Below are positions 9,854 to 18,294 of a stretch of 36,919 nucleotides of DNA, one piece after another. Origin of the DNA: Streptomyces harenosi. Its GTDB lineage: Bacteria; Actinomycetota; Actinomycetes; Streptomycetales; Streptomycetaceae. A program made the translations under genes and the position numbers. The DNA is taken from contig NZ_WYCT01000032.1 of assembly GCF_011008945.1 (NCBI RefSeq), positions 1 through 36,919 on the forward strand. Direction: 5' to 3'. The notes beneath the pieces are model-generated. The model ran no database searches and was not told the origin of the DNA. It saw only the letters and a program-made list of their open reading frames with translations. Each line of letters opens with the position of its first letter. Positions within the stretch are counted from its first letter, which is position 1.

Positions 9854-10474
9854 TCACGCGTCGGGGAGATGCCTGCGCAGCCACGGCGTGTCCACGCACC
9901 GTTTCAGGGCCGCGGCCTCCGCCTCGTCCGCCCGCCGGCACCGGTCCGCGCCGTCCGCCGCCTCGTCGCCGACGGCGGCACGGGCGGCGCGGGCCGCCGC
10001 GGCGGCGGCCTCGGCGATCGCCGCGGTCTCGGCGGCGGCCTGCCGGGTGTGCGCCGCCGCGTCCGCCATCGCCTCCGCCGCGTCCGTACCGGCCGCGGCC
10101 TCGGCGGCGGCGTTCGTGGCGGCCTCCGTGACCCGGGCCGCCCGGACCGCACTCTCGGCGGCGGCGGCGACGGCCTCGGCGGACTCGGCGGCCACCGCCC
10201 GGGCGGCCTCGGCCGACTCGGCCCGGGCGGCGGCCACGGCCGCCTCGGCGGCGGCCGTGGCGGCGGCGTCCGTGTGCCGGGAGGCGTCCTCCATCACCGC
10301 GCCGAGCTCGGCGACGGCGGCCGCGCGGTCCGTGCCGTCCGCGGCCTCGGCGGCCTGCCGCGTCTCCGCCGCGGCCGCCGCCATCGCGGACGCCAGGGCC
10401 CGCGCCCGCCGGGCCGCGCTGAGCGCACGCAGCGCCGGACCCGTCTGCCTGCTGTCATGACGGACGTCGGTCAT
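9854..10474 (-). CDS. Alanine-rich helical protein of unknown function
   Basis: A 206-residue protein dominated by Ala with interspersed Glu, Arg, Thr and Asp, giving long stretches expected to form alpha-helix or coiled coil (about 15-185). A charged tail ending CVDTPWLRRHLPDA is the only part of normal complexity. No signal peptide or membrane segment is visible. The start MTDVRHDSRQ was chosen at 10474 because GGAAGG lies upstream; the frame is open further but without a better start. The 178 bases to the MFS stop show nothing clear. I do not recognise a family: apolipoprotein- or histone H1-like similarities would be compositional. The tail and ribosome site favour a real gene. Confidence 0.6.
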   Translation of the reverse strand: MTDVRHDSRQTGPALRALSAARRARALASAMAAAAAETRQAAEAADGTDRAAAVAELGAVMEDASRHTDAAATAAAEAAVAAARAESAEAARAVAAESAEAVAAAAESAVRAARVTEAATNAAAEAAAGTDAAEAMADAAAHTRQAAAETAAIAEAAAAAARAARAAVGDEAADGADRCRRADEAEAAALKRCVDTPWLRRHLPDA

Positions 10475-10652
10475 CACGACCTGCCTTCCGAGGGATGGTG
10501 GGAATCCGCCGCCGGCACAGGGCCGTCGATGACCCACCCCGTTTCCGGAGGCACGCCTTCCCATTGGACCGACCGCCGGTGCCGCTGTACAGATGCGGCG
10601 ACCCCTGACTCCGGACGAACCCCTATCGCGCGCCCCGCGCCACCCCGGACGT

Positions 10653-12005
10653 TCACCGGGAACGCGCGGAGCGCCCTCGGCCGGGCCGTCCGGCGGCCCT
10701 GCCCCCGGACGGCCGGCCAGGGCCCGTCGGTTCGGCCGCCGCGTCGTCGCCGGGCAGCCCCGTACGGTGGGTCGTCGCCCACAGCAGCAGCGCGGCGACG
10801 CTGAACGACGCGCCCAGGGCCGTCACGGCCGGCCAGCCCGCCGTGGCGTAGGCGAGGGAGGAGCCGAGGGCGCCGAGGCTGCTGCCCGCGGAGTAGAAGA
10901 CCATGTAGCCGCCGATGATCCTGCTGCCCGCCTCGGGCCGGACGGCGTGGATGAGCGTCTGGTTGGTGACGTGGACGGCCTGCACGGCGAAGTCGAGGAG
11001 GACGGCGCCGATCGCCAGCGCCCACAGCGACTGCCGGGTCAGGGCGATCGGGAGCCAGGAGAACACCAGCAGCGCCAGGCCGGCGCCGGTGGTGCGCCGG
11101 GCGAGCCCCCGGTCGTTCCAGCCCCCGGCCACCTGGGCGGCGACGGCCCCGGCCGCCCCGGCGAGCCCGAAGGCGCCGATCGCGGTGTGCGACAGCGACC
11201 ACGGCGGCTCGCTCAAGGGCTGCGCCACACCGCTCCACAGCGTGCTGAAGGCCGCGAAGACCAGCAGGGCCAGGGCTCCCCGGACCCGCAGCAGCCGATG
11301 GCGGGCGAACAGGGTGACGGTCGAGGCCACCAGCCGTGCGTACGAGGCCGCGCGGACCTCGGCCGACGGTGATCCCGGGGGCAGCGCGCGACGCAGCAGC
11401 ACGGCGAGGACGGCGGTGACGCCCGCCGACGCCAGGTAGACCGCCCGCCAGCCGGCGAGGTCGGCGAGGACGCCCGCGGCGGCACGGGCCAGCAGGATGC
11501 CGGTGACGATGCCGCCGGTGACCGTTCCGACGGCACGTCCCCGCCGGGCGGGCGGGGTCAGGGCGGCGGCAGCCGCGACCATCGTCTGGGCGACGACGGC
11601 GAGCAGTCCCACCGCGGCGAGCGCGCCGAGCAGCGCCGCCGTGCCCGGCGCCAGCCCGGCGGCCAGCAGCGCCAGTGCCAGCAGCCCGAGCTGACCGGTG
11701 ACCAGCCGCCGGTGGCCGAGCAGGTCGCCGAGCGGCACCAGCGTCAGCAGGCCCACCGCGTAGCCGAGTTGGGTCACCGTGACGATCGCACCGAGCAGCC
11801 CCGAGCCGAGCGCGAAGCGCTCACCCAGGGTCACCAGCAGGGGCTGGGCGAAGTAGACGGTGGCGACGGAGCTGCCGCAGGCCAGGGCGAGCAGGGGGAC
11901 GAGCCGGGCGTGCGGCGCCGCGCGCGGCACCGACGCCGTGTCAGGGCTCCCGCGGCCGCCGGTTTCGCCGCATCCGCCGTCCGCACCGGAGCACTGGACC
12001 GTCAT
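10653..12005 (-). CDS. MFS transporter, drug-exporter type
   Basis: A 450-residue integral membrane protein with about twelve hydrophobic segments, from LLALACGSSVATVYFAQPLL to LGASFSVAALLLWATTH, the usual size for a proton-driven MFS exporter. The cytoplasmic loop after TM2 reads GDLLGHRR, matching the family motif A (GxLaDrxGRR). The C-terminal tail is rich in Arg and Gly. Start MTVQCSG at 12005 was preferred over an upstream in-frame ATG at 12071 because GGGAGG lies nine bases before it and because 12071 falls inside the operator. Divergent from the HxlR regulator, which probably represses it in response to an unidentified toxic compound. Confidence 0.92.
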   Translation of the reverse strand: MTVQCSGADGGCGETGGRGSPDTASVPRAAPHARLVPLLALACGSSVATVYFAQPLLVTLGERFALGSGLLGAIVTVTQLGYAVGLLTLVPLGDLLGHRRLVTGQLGLLALALLAAGLAPGTAALLGALAAVGLLAVVAQTMVAAAAALTPPARRGRAVGTVTGGIVTGILLARAAAGVLADLAGWRAVYLASAGVTAVLAVLLRRALPPGSPSAEVRAASYARLVASTVTLFARHRLLRVRGALALLVFAAFSTLWSGVAQPLSEPPWSLSHTAIGAFGLAGAAGAVAAQVAGGWNDRGLARRTTGAGLALLVFSWLPIALTRQSLWALAIGAVLLDFAVQAVHVTNQTLIHAVRPEAGSRIIGGYMVFYSAGSSLGALGSSLAYATAGWPAVTALGASFSVAALLLWATTHRTGLPGDDAAAEPTGPGRPSGGRAAGRPGRGRSARSR

Positions 12006-12024
12006 ACCGGCACACCTCCCGTTC

Positions 12025-12080
12025 GGTTGCATCTTGCTACCGGCGAGGACGGTAGCCGTACGAGGTAGCATGTTGCAACC
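12025..12080. promoter_or_regulatory. Double HxlR-type operator between the MFS and hxlR genes
   Basis: Two 17-base arms, 12025-12041 and 12064-12080, are inverted copies of each other with 15 of 17 positions matching. Each arm is itself a near-dyad of form GGTWGC-N5-GCWACC, and an extra half-site GGTAGC lies between them at 12051-12056. Such paired dyads between divergent genes fit a dimeric winged-helix repressor covering both promoters. Confidence 0.8.
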
Positions 12081-12122
12081 ATCCCTGGAGGGGCCCGGGG
12101 TGCCGGAGGAGAGGAGTCACGG

Positions 12123-12599
12123 ATGGTCGCCCGCACCCGCTTCGACGCCGACCCCTGTCCCGTGGCCCGGTCGGTGAACGCCATCGGCGACTGGTGGTCG
12201 CTGCTGATCGTGCGGGACGCCTTCGACGGCAGCCGCCGCTTCGGCGAGTTCCAGCGCAGCCTCGGCATCGCCAAGAACATCCTCACGGCGCGGCTGCGCG
12301 CGCTGGAGGAGGCCGGGGTGCTGCGCAACGTACCGGCGCCGGACGGCGGGTCCCGCCGCGAGTACGTCCTCACGGACAAGGGCCGCGCCTTGTTCCCGGT
12401 GATCGTCGCCCTGCGCCAGTGGGGCGAGGAGCAGTGCTTCACCCCCGGCGAGGACCACTCCCGCCTGCTCGACCGCCGCACCGGCCGCCCGTTGCGCCCG
12501 CTGGAGGTCCGCGCGGCGGACGGACGGCCGGTCGGACCGGAGGAGACGGTCGTGGAGAAGGTGGGGGATGCATCGGGAGAGACGGGCGGGGGCCGCTGA
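12123..12599 (+). CDS. HxlR-family winged-helix transcriptional regulator
   Basis: A 158-residue HxlR protein. The diagnostic N-terminus has CPVARSVNAIGDWWSLLIVR, with the family Cys at about residue 12, followed by the recognition region FGEFQRSLGIAKNILTARLRAL and the wing GSRREYVLTDKGRAL. HxlR proteins are dimeric and often sense electrophiles, quinones or other small molecules, some through that Cys. GGAGGAGAGGAG precedes the start. The C-terminal 40 residues are less conserved and Gly/Glu-rich. Its own operator pair at 12025-12080 overlaps both promoters, implying autoregulation together with control of the MFS exporter. Confidence 0.93.
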   Translation: MVARTRFDADPCPVARSVNAIGDWWSLLIVRDAFDGSRRFGEFQRSLGIAKNILTARLRALEEAGVLRNVPAPDGGSRREYVLTDKGRALFPVIVALRQWGEEQCFTPGEDHSRLLDRRTGRPLRPLEVRAADGRPVGPEETVVEKVGDASGETGGGR

Positions 12600-12602
12600 G
12601 GG

Positions 12603-12625
12603 GGACGCCGTCCTCTTCGGCGTCC
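12603..12625 (+). terminator. Hairpin after hxlR
   Basis: GGACGCCG (12603-12610) pairs perfectly with CGGCGTCC (12618-12625) around a 7-base loop, four bases after the hxlR stop. It probably isolates hxlR from the kdp operon. Confidence 0.65.
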
Positions 12626-12673
12626 GTGGGGCAGGGTGCGCGACGGACCGAGGACCGTGAACAGGTCTCAGGC

Positions 12674-12721
12674 GTAAGAGTTCCGTCAAAGCCGGACGCA
12701 ATGCCGTAAGGGAAACGTCAA
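12674..12721 (+). promoter_or_regulatory. Paired direct repeat GTAAG-N5-CGTCAA before the kdp operon
   Basis: GTAAG-N5-CGTCAA occurs at 12674-12689 and again at 12706-12721, exactly 32 bases (three helical turns) apart and about 80-125 bases before the first kdp start. Tandem sites on one face of the helix are typical for OmpR-family response regulators, so KdpE encoded at 17597 is the natural candidate. The site does not resemble the E. coli KdpE box. No -10/-35 pair is assigned. Confidence 0.5.
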
Positions 12722-12798
12722 CGGGCGTCCTGTTTCGGTCAGCGAGGCGGTTTCCTGCAATCGTCCGTTTCCGACGCACCCCATTCCAGGAGTCCGCG

Positions 12799-12882
12799 AT
12801 GGCCGATACGGCCTTCGTCGTCACCACGCTCGCGCTCTTCGCGCTGGTGGCTGTTGTCGCCAAGGGGGTGACGAAGCTGTGA
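12799..12882 (+). CDS. 27-residue hydrophobic peptide leading the kdp operon
   Basis: The peptide reads [20 protein letters not shown] followed by AKGVTKL: one predicted membrane helix (about 4-21) and a basic C-terminal tail, so probably N-out, C-in. Its stop overlaps the kdpF start in GTGA, implying translational coupling. It is too small for most gene callers. It differs from KdpF in sequence and is not part of the four-subunit KdpFABC complex as known. It might be an extra small subunit or stabiliser, or a leader peptide. Support rests on composition, overlap and position; I know no name for it. Confidence 0.6.
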   Translation: MADTAFVVTTLALFALVAVVAKGVTKL

Positions 12883-12968
12883 CCGCCGAGACCGTCGTCG
12901 GCCTGGTCGTGGCCGTCTCCCTGCTGGGCTATCTCGTCCTCGCCCTGATCTTCCCGGAGAGGTTCTGA
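12879..12968 (+). CDS. kdpF: KdpF, small subunit of the K+-transporting ATPase
   Basis: A 29-residue peptide starting at GTG, with one membrane helix ([20 protein letters not shown]) and the typical ending FPERF. KdpF sits at the KdpA surface and stabilises the KdpFABC complex in the plasma membrane. Length, ending and position directly before kdpA (eight bases apart) match the family. The start overlaps the stop of the preceding 27-residue peptide. Confidence 0.88.
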   Translation: MTAETVVGLVVAVSLLGYLVLALIFPERF

Positions 12969-12976
12969 GAGCAGCC

Positions 12977-14641
12977 ATGGGTCCCGTACTCGCCGGCGTG
13001 CTCCAGATGCTCGCCCTGACGGGTGCTCTGGCACTCGTCCACAAACCCCTCGGCACCTGTCTGGCCAAGGTCTACTCCTCCGACGAGCACTGGCGCGTGG
13101 AGAGATGGATCTACAAGGGCATCGGTGTCGACCCCGGCACCCGGATGCGCTGGCCCGCCTACCTCCGCGGTGTGCTGGCCTTCTCCGCGGCCGGCGTCCT
13201 CTTCCTGTACCTCCTCCAGCGCACGCAAGGCGTCCTGCCGCTGTCGCTCGGCTTTCGCGCCGTCGACCCGGACCAGGCGTTCAACACGGCCGTGTCCTTC
13301 GTGACCAACACCAACTGGCAGTCGTACTACGGCGAACAGACCATGGGCCACCTGGTGCAGACCGCCGGGCTGGCCGTGCAGAACTTCACCTCGGCCGCCG
13401 TGGGCATGGCCGTCGCGGTGGCGCTGGTGCGCGGGTTCGCGCGCTCCCGCACCGGCGAACTCGGCAACTTCTGGGTCGACCTGGTGCGCGGAACGGTCCG
13501 CGTCCTGGTGCCGCTGGCCACCCTCGGAGCCGTGATGCTGGCCGCCTGCGGGGTCATCCAGAACTTCTCCGGCATCCACGAGGTCGGCCAGTTCACGGGC
13601 GGCCCGCAGCAGTGGAACGGGGGCGCGGTCGCCTCCCAGGAGGCCATCAAGCTGCTGGGCACCAACGGCGGCGGCTACTTCAACGCCAACAGCGCCCACC
13701 CGTTCGAGAACCCGACGCCGTTCACCAACCTCTTCCAGATCTTCCTGATCCTGGTGATCCCGTTCTCGCTCCCCCGGACGTTCGGCGTCATGGTCGGCTC
13801 GGTCCGGCAGGGCTACGCGATCCTGGCGACGATGGCCGCCCTCTGGGTCGCCTTCGTCGCCCTGATGATGTGGACCGAGTTCTCGCACCGCGGCCCGGCG
13901 TTCGAGATCGCCGGGGGCGCGCTGGAGGGCAAGGAGGTCCGCTTCGGGGTCGGCGCCTCGTCGATCTTCGCGGTCTCGACCACGATGACCTCGACCGGCG
14001 CGGTGGACTCCTTCCACTCCTCCTTCACCGGTCTGGGCGGCGGCATCGCGATGCTCGGCATGATGCTGGGCGAGATCGCTCCCGGCGGGGTGGGATCCGG
14101 CCTCTACGGCATGCTCGTCATGGCCGTCACGGCGGTGTTCATCGCCGGTCTGATGGTCGGCCGCACACCCGAGTACCTGGGGAAGAAGATCGGCACCCGG
14201 GAGATCAAACTGGCCGCCTGCCATCTGCTGGTCACCCCGGCGCTGGTACTGGTCCTCACCGCGTGCGCGATGGCCCTGCCGACGCCGGTGAACTCCACGA
14301 CCGGCGGCGGCGCGCACGGGTTCTCCGAGATCCTCTACGCGTACACCTCCGGCGCCAACAACAACGGCTCGGCCTTCGCCGGTCTCGACGCGGACACGGG
14401 GTGGTTCAACACCACCATCGGCCTGGCGATGCTGCTCGGCCGCTTCCTGCCGATGGTGTTCGTCCTGGCGCTGGCCGGCTCGCTCGCCGCGCAGCGGCCC
14501 GTGCCGGTCACCGCCGGGACCCTGCGCACCGACAAGCCGCTCTTCAGCGGCCTGCTGGTGGGTGCGGTCCTGATCATCGCCGGCCTGACGTACTTCCCGG
14601 CACTGGCGCTGGGACCGCTCGCCGAGGGGCTGGCGGCATGA
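12977..14641 (+). CDS. kdpA: KdpA, K+-binding and channel-like subunit
   Basis: A 554-residue membrane protein of normal KdpA length. All four pore-loop signatures of the superfamily of K+ transporters are visible in order: [23 protein letters not shown] and NNNGSAF. The protein selects K+ with high affinity and passes it towards KdpB. The start ATG GGTCCC at 12977 follows kdpF by eight bases. Its stop overlaps the kdpB start in ATGA, indicating coupled translation. Expected to be induced under K+ limitation through KdpDE. Confidence 0.97.
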   Translation: MGPVLAGVLQMLALTGALALVHKPLGTCLAKVYSSDEHWRVERWIYKGIGVDPGTRMRWPAYLRGVLAFSAAGVLFLYLLQRTQGVLPLSLGFRAVDPDQAFNTAVSFVTNTNWQSYYGEQTMGHLVQTAGLAVQNFTSAAVGMAVAVALVRGFARSRTGELGNFWVDLVRGTVRVLVPLATLGAVMLAACGVIQNFSGIHEVGQFTGGPQQWNGGAVASQEAIKLLGTNGGGYFNANSAHPFENPTPFTNLFQIFLILVIPFSLPRTFGVMVGSVRQGYAILATMAALWVAFVALMMWTEFSHRGPAFEIAGGALEGKEVRFGVGASSIFAVSTTMTSTGAVDSFHSSFTGLGGGIAMLGMMLGEIAPGGVGSGLYGMLVMAVTAVFIAGLMVGRTPEYLGKKIGTREIKLAACHLLVTPALVLVLTACAMALPTPVNSTTGGGAHGFSEILYAYTSGANNNGSAFAGLDADTGWFNTTIGLAMLLGRFLPMVFVLALAGSLAAQRPVPVTAGTLRTDKPLFSGLLVGAVLIIAGLTYFPALALGPLAEGLAA

Positions 14642-16770
14642 CCGCGCACCCGGACGACCAAGGGAACCCGATGTCCACGATCACCCCTGCCCGGACGCCG
14701 CAGCACGACCTCCCCACCGGTCACCGGCCGTCCGCGAGGCGGGTCGGCGGCGGCCTGTTCGACCCCGCTCAGCTCGTCAGGTCACTGCCGGACGCCTTCC
14801 GCAAGCTGGACCCGCGGGTGCAGATCAGGACGCCCGTGATGTTCGTGGTGTGGGTCGGCTCGGTCCTCACCACCGTCCTGTCGCTCATGGATCCCGGTGA
14901 CCGGTTCGGCTGGACCGTCTCCGCCTGGCTCTGGCTGACCGTGCTCTTCGCCAACCTCGCGGAGGCGGTCGCCGAAGGCCGCGGCAAGGCACAGGCCGGC
15001 ACCCTCCGCAGGACCAGGACCGGCACCGTCGCCCGCCGCCTGCGCGCGGACGGCTCCGAGGAGCGGGTGCCGGGCACCGCACTGGGCATCGGCGATCTGG
15101 TGGTGTGCGAGTCCGGGGACGTCATCCCCGGCGACGGCGATGTCGTCGAGGGCGTCGCGTCCGTCGACGAGTCCGCCATCACCGGCGAGTCGGCGCCCGT
15201 CATCCGCGAGTCCGGGGGAGACCGGAGCGCCGTCACCGGCGGCACCAAGGTGCTGTCCGACCGCATCGTCATCAGGATCACGACCAGGCCCGGTGAGACC
15301 TTCATCGACCGGATGATCGACCTCGTCGAGGGCGCGGCCCGGCAGAAGACGCCGAACGAGATTGCCCTGAACATCCTGCTGGCCTCGCTGACCGTCGTCT
15401 TCCTGCTCGTCTGCGCCACACTGCCGCCCTTCGCGGACCACGCGGGCTCCCCTCTGACACTGACGGTGCTGGTGGCGCTGTTGGTCTGCCTCATCCCGAC
15501 CACGATCGGCGCGCTGCTGTCCGCGATCGGCATCGCGGGCATGGACCGCTTGGTGCAGCGCAACGTGCTGGCCGTCTCGGGCCGGGCGGTCGAGGCCGCG
15601 GGCGACGTCTCGACGCTGCTGCTGGACAAGACCGGCACGATCACGCTCGGCAACCGGCAGGCGGCCGGGTTCGTGCCGGTCTCCGGCAGCACGGAGGCCG
15701 AGGTGGCGCAGGCCGCGCAGCTCTCCTCGCTCGCGGACGAGACGCCCGAGGGCCGGTCCGTCGTCGCGCTGGCGAAGGAGCGGTACGGGCTGCCCGAGCG
15801 GCACCGGGACGAACTGGCCGGCGCCGCGTGGATCGCGTTCACCGCCCGGACCCGCATGTCCGGCGTGGACGCCGGCGGCCGGCGGGTCCGCAAGGGCGCG
15901 GCCGCCTCGGTCCTCGCCTGGGTCGAGGAACAGGGCGGTGAGACCGCCCAGGACGCCAAGGCCATCGCCGACCGCATCGCCGGGGCCGGGGGCACGCCCC
16001 TGCTGGTCGCCGTGCGGGACGAACGGGGGGCCCGGGTGCTGGGAGCCGTCCACCTCAAGGACGTCGTCAAGGACGGCATGCGCGCACGGTTCGAGGAACT
16101 GCGCCGCATGGGCATCAGGACCGTCATGATCACGGGTGACAACCCGCTCACCGCGCAGGCCGTCGCGCGGGAGGCGGGCGTCGACGACTACCTCGCGGAG
16201 GCGACTCCCGAGGACAAGATGGCGCTGATCAAGCGGGAGCAGGCGGGCGGCAGGCTGGTCGCCATGACCGGTGACGGCACCAACGACGCCCCGGCGCTGG
16301 CCCAGGCGGACGTCGGCGTGGCGATGAACACCGGGACGTCGGCCGCGAAGGAGGCCGGCAACATGGTCGACCTCGACTCCGATCCGACCAAGCTGATCGA
16401 GATAGTGGAGATCGGCAAGCAACTGCTGATCACCCGCGGCGCGCTGACGACCTTCTCCCTGGCCAACGACGTCGCGAAGTACTTCGCGATCATCCCGGCG
16501 CTGTTCGCGGCGGCCCACCCCGGCCTGGACCGGCTCAACATCATGAACCTGTCCTCACCCGACTCCGCGATCCTGTCCGCGGTGATCTTCAACGCGCTGA
16601 TCATCGTGGTACTGGTGCCACTGGCCCTCAGAGGCGTGCGGTACCGGCCGGTGAGCGCGGACCGGATGCTGCGCCGCAACCTCGCGATCTACGGCCTGGG
16701 CGGCCTGGTGGCGCCCTTCGCCGGCATCAAGATCATCGACCTGCTCATCTCCCTCGTCCCCGGGCTGTGA
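14638..16770 (+). CDS. kdpB: KdpB, catalytic P-type ATPase subunit
   Basis: A P-type ATPase of 710 residues from this start. Motifs: TGES in the actuator domain, the phosphorylated Asp330 in DKTGT, MITGDNP, and [11 protein letters not shown] in the hinge region, with the hydrophobic [17 protein letters not shown] helix before the phosphorylation domain. It hydrolyses ATP to drive K+ import through KdpA. ATG 14638 overlaps the kdpA stop. An alternative ATG at 14671 has AAGGGA upstream, gives 699 residues and begins MSTITP, a start common in related proteins, so the true N-terminus may be 11 residues shorter. kdpC follows after 24 bases. Confidence 0.96.
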   Translation: MTAHPDDQGNPMSTITPARTPQHDLPTGHRPSARRVGGGLFDPAQLVRSLPDAFRKLDPRVQIRTPVMFVVWVGSVLTTVLSLMDPGDRFGWTVSAWLWLTVLFANLAEAVAEGRGKAQAGTLRRTRTGTVARRLRADGSEERVPGTALGIGDLVVCESGDVIPGDGDVVEGVASVDESAITGESAPVIRESGGDRSAVTGGTKVLSDRIVIRITTRPGETFIDRMIDLVEGAARQKTPNEIALNILLASLTVVFLLVCATLPPFADHAGSPLTLTVLVALLVCLIPTTIGALLSAIGIAGMDRLVQRNVLAVSGRAVEAAGDVSTLLLDKTGTITLGNRQAAGFVPVSGSTEAEVAQAAQLSSLADETPEGRSVVALAKERYGLPERHRDELAGAAWIAFTARTRMSGVDAGGRRVRKGAAASVLAWVEEQGGETAQDAKAIADRIAGAGGTPLLVAVRDERGARVLGAVHLKDVVKDGMRARFEELRRMGIRTVMITGDNPLTAQAVAREAGVDDYLAEATPEDKMALIKREQAGGRLVAMTGDGTNDAPALAQADVGVAMNTGTSAAKEAGNMVDLDSDPTKLIEIVEIGKQLLITRGALTTFSLANDVAKYFAIIPALFAAAHPGLDRLNIMNLSSPDSAILSAVIFNALIIVVLVPLALRGVRYRPVSADRMLRRNLAIYGLGGLVAPFAGIKIIDLLISLVPGL

Positions 16771-16794
16771 CTTCAGGAAGGCGCGCTGACCGCC

Positions 16795-17463
16795 ATGAAC
16801 AACTCCGCACTCCACACCGTCCGGCTGCTCGGGGCGGGACTGCGAGCCCTCCTCGTGCTGACCCTGGTGACGGGCGTCGGCTACCCGCTGGCCGTCACCG
16901 GCGTCGCCCAGGGCCTCTTCCGCGACCGGGCCGACGGCTCCGCGATCACGGCGGACGGCAGGATCGTCGGCTCCTCGCTGATCGGCCAGACGTACCTCCT
17001 GCCGCCGCAGGAGGGCCGGCAGACCCCCCGGCCCGATCCGAGGTGGTTCCACGGCCGCCCGGCCAACGGGCTCGGCACCAACGATGTCAACACCCGCTAC
17101 CGGCTCCTCCTGTCCGGCGCGACCAACCGGTCCGGCGCGAGCGAAGAGCTCGTCCAGTGGGTGACCGAGGCCAGGGCCGCCGTCGTCGAGGAGAACTCCG
17201 TCCCCGGCTTCCGGGTCGATCCCTCCGACGTCCCCGCCGACGCGGTGACCTCCTCCGGCTCCGGTCTCGACCCCCACATCTCCCCGGCCTACGCCGCACT
17301 TCAGGTCCACCGGGTCGCCGCGCGGAACGGGCTGTCCGTCCAGGAGGTGGGGCAGTTGGTCGAGGACCGCACCGAGGGTCGTACGCTCGGCTTCATCGGT
17401 GAACCACGGGTGAACGTCCTCGAACTCAACATCGCGCTCCAGGACCTCGTGGCGAAGCAGTGA
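16795..17463 (+). CDS. kdpC: KdpC, accessory subunit of the K+-transporting ATPase
   Basis: A 222-residue protein with one N-terminal membrane helix (about 12-36, ALLVLTLVTGVGYPLAVTGV) and an extracytoplasmic domain carrying the family motifs GSSLIGQ, FHGRP, SGSGLDPHISPAYA and a C-terminal VNVLELNIAL. KdpC holds the KdpA-KdpB assembly together and may aid K+ access. Slightly longer than the E. coli protein (190), as is usual in actinomycetes. AGGAAGG lies upstream of the ATG. It is the last structural gene; a hairpin follows. Confidence 0.96.
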   Translation: MNNSALHTVRLLGAGLRALLVLTLVTGVGYPLAVTGVAQGLFRDRADGSAITADGRIVGSSLIGQTYLLPPQEGRQTPRPDPRWFHGRPANGLGTNDVNTRYRLLLSGATNRSGASEELVQWVTEARAAVVEENSVPGFRVDPSDVPADAVTSSGSGLDPHISPAYAALQVHRVAARNGLSVQEVGQLVEDRTEGRTLGFIGEPRVNVLELNIALQDLVAKQ

Positions 17464-17464
17464 C

Positions 17465-17490
17465 GGCCCTACCCGCCCCTCGCGGGGGCC
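17465..17490 (+). terminator. Hairpin after kdpC, possible attenuator before kdpE
   Basis: GGCC (17465-17468) plus CCCGC (17472-17476) can pair with GCGGG (17482-17486) plus GGCC (17487-17490), with a three-base bulge. Lying directly after the kdpC stop, it could reduce read-through into kdpED. Short and imperfect, so uncertain. Confidence 0.35.
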
Positions 17491-17596
17491 GGCGGCCCGG
17501 GAGACATCCCGGATCCACCGGCTCCCGCGGCCGTGCGGCCGGTCGCCCCGCCTCCGGTACGCACGGCCCGACGCACGACAGGAGAGACGCACACCC

Positions 17597-18280
17597 ATGA
17601 CCCGGGTGCTCGTGGTGGAGGACGACCCGCAGCTCGTGCGGGCCCTCGTGATCAACTTGAAAGCACGCCAGTACGGAGTCGACGCCGCCCCCGACGGTGC
17701 CACGGCCCTGCGGCTCGCCGCCGCGCGCCAGCCCGACGTGGTGCTGCTCGACCTCGGCCTGCCCGACATGGACGGTGTCGAGGTCCTCAGGGGCCTGCGG
17801 GGATGGACCCGGGTGCCGGTCCTGGTGCTGTCGGCCCGGCAGGCCTCCGACGAGAAGGTGGCCGCCCTCGACGCCGGCGCCGACGACTACATCACCAAGC
17901 CGTTCAGCATGGACGAGCTCCTGGCACGGCTGCGGGCCGCGGTGCGCCGCGCCGAGAACGCGCCCCTCACCCTGGACACCACGCTGGTCGAGACCGACCA
18001 CTTCAGCATCGACCTCCTGGCCAAGAAGGTCGTCAGGGACGGGCGGGACGTGCGGCTGACCCCCACCGAGTGGCACCTGCTGGAGATCCTCGTGACCCAC
18101 CCGGGCCGGCTGGTCACGCAGAAACACCTGCTCCAGGAGGTGTGGGGCATATCGCAGAGCAGCAAGACCAACTATCTGCGGGTCTACATGGCCCAGCTCC
18201 GCCGCAAGCTGGAGACGGACCCCTCCCACCCCCGCTACCTGATCACCGAGCCCGGCATGGGCTACCGCTTCGAGGCCTGA
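17597..18280 (+). CDS. kdpE: KdpE, OmpR-family response regulator
   Basis: A 227-residue response regulator. The receiver domain (about 1-115) has the acidic pair Asp9/Asp10, phospho-acceptor Asp52 in VVLLDLGLPD and the conserved Lys in YITKPFS. The winged-helix output domain (about 130-225) has LTPTEWHLLEILVTHPGRLV and ends in GMGYRFEA. GGAGAG precedes the start. It activates the kdp structural genes when K+ is low or osmolarity high, on phosphorylation by KdpD. Here kdpE precedes kdpD, the reverse of E. coli, and both follow kdpC on the same strand after a 133-base gap that may hold its own promoter. Confidence 0.96.
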   Translation: MTRVLVVEDDPQLVRALVINLKARQYGVDAAPDGATALRLAAARQPDVVLLDLGLPDMDGVEVLRGLRGWTRVPVLVLSARQASDEKVAALDAGADDYITKPFSMDELLARLRAAVRRAENAPLTLDTTLVETDHFSIDLLAKKVVRDGRDVRLTPTEWHLLEILVTHPGRLVTQKHLLQEVWGISQSSKTNYLRVYMAQLRRKLETDPSHPRYLITEPGMGYRFEA

Positions 18281-18294
18281 GCAGGGGGACGGAC

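Noticed and set aside
12929-14317. 462-codon minus-strand open frame opposite kdpA
   Set aside because: It is antisense to a gene with all KdpA signatures; its His/Gln/Glu/Gly-rich product has no family features.
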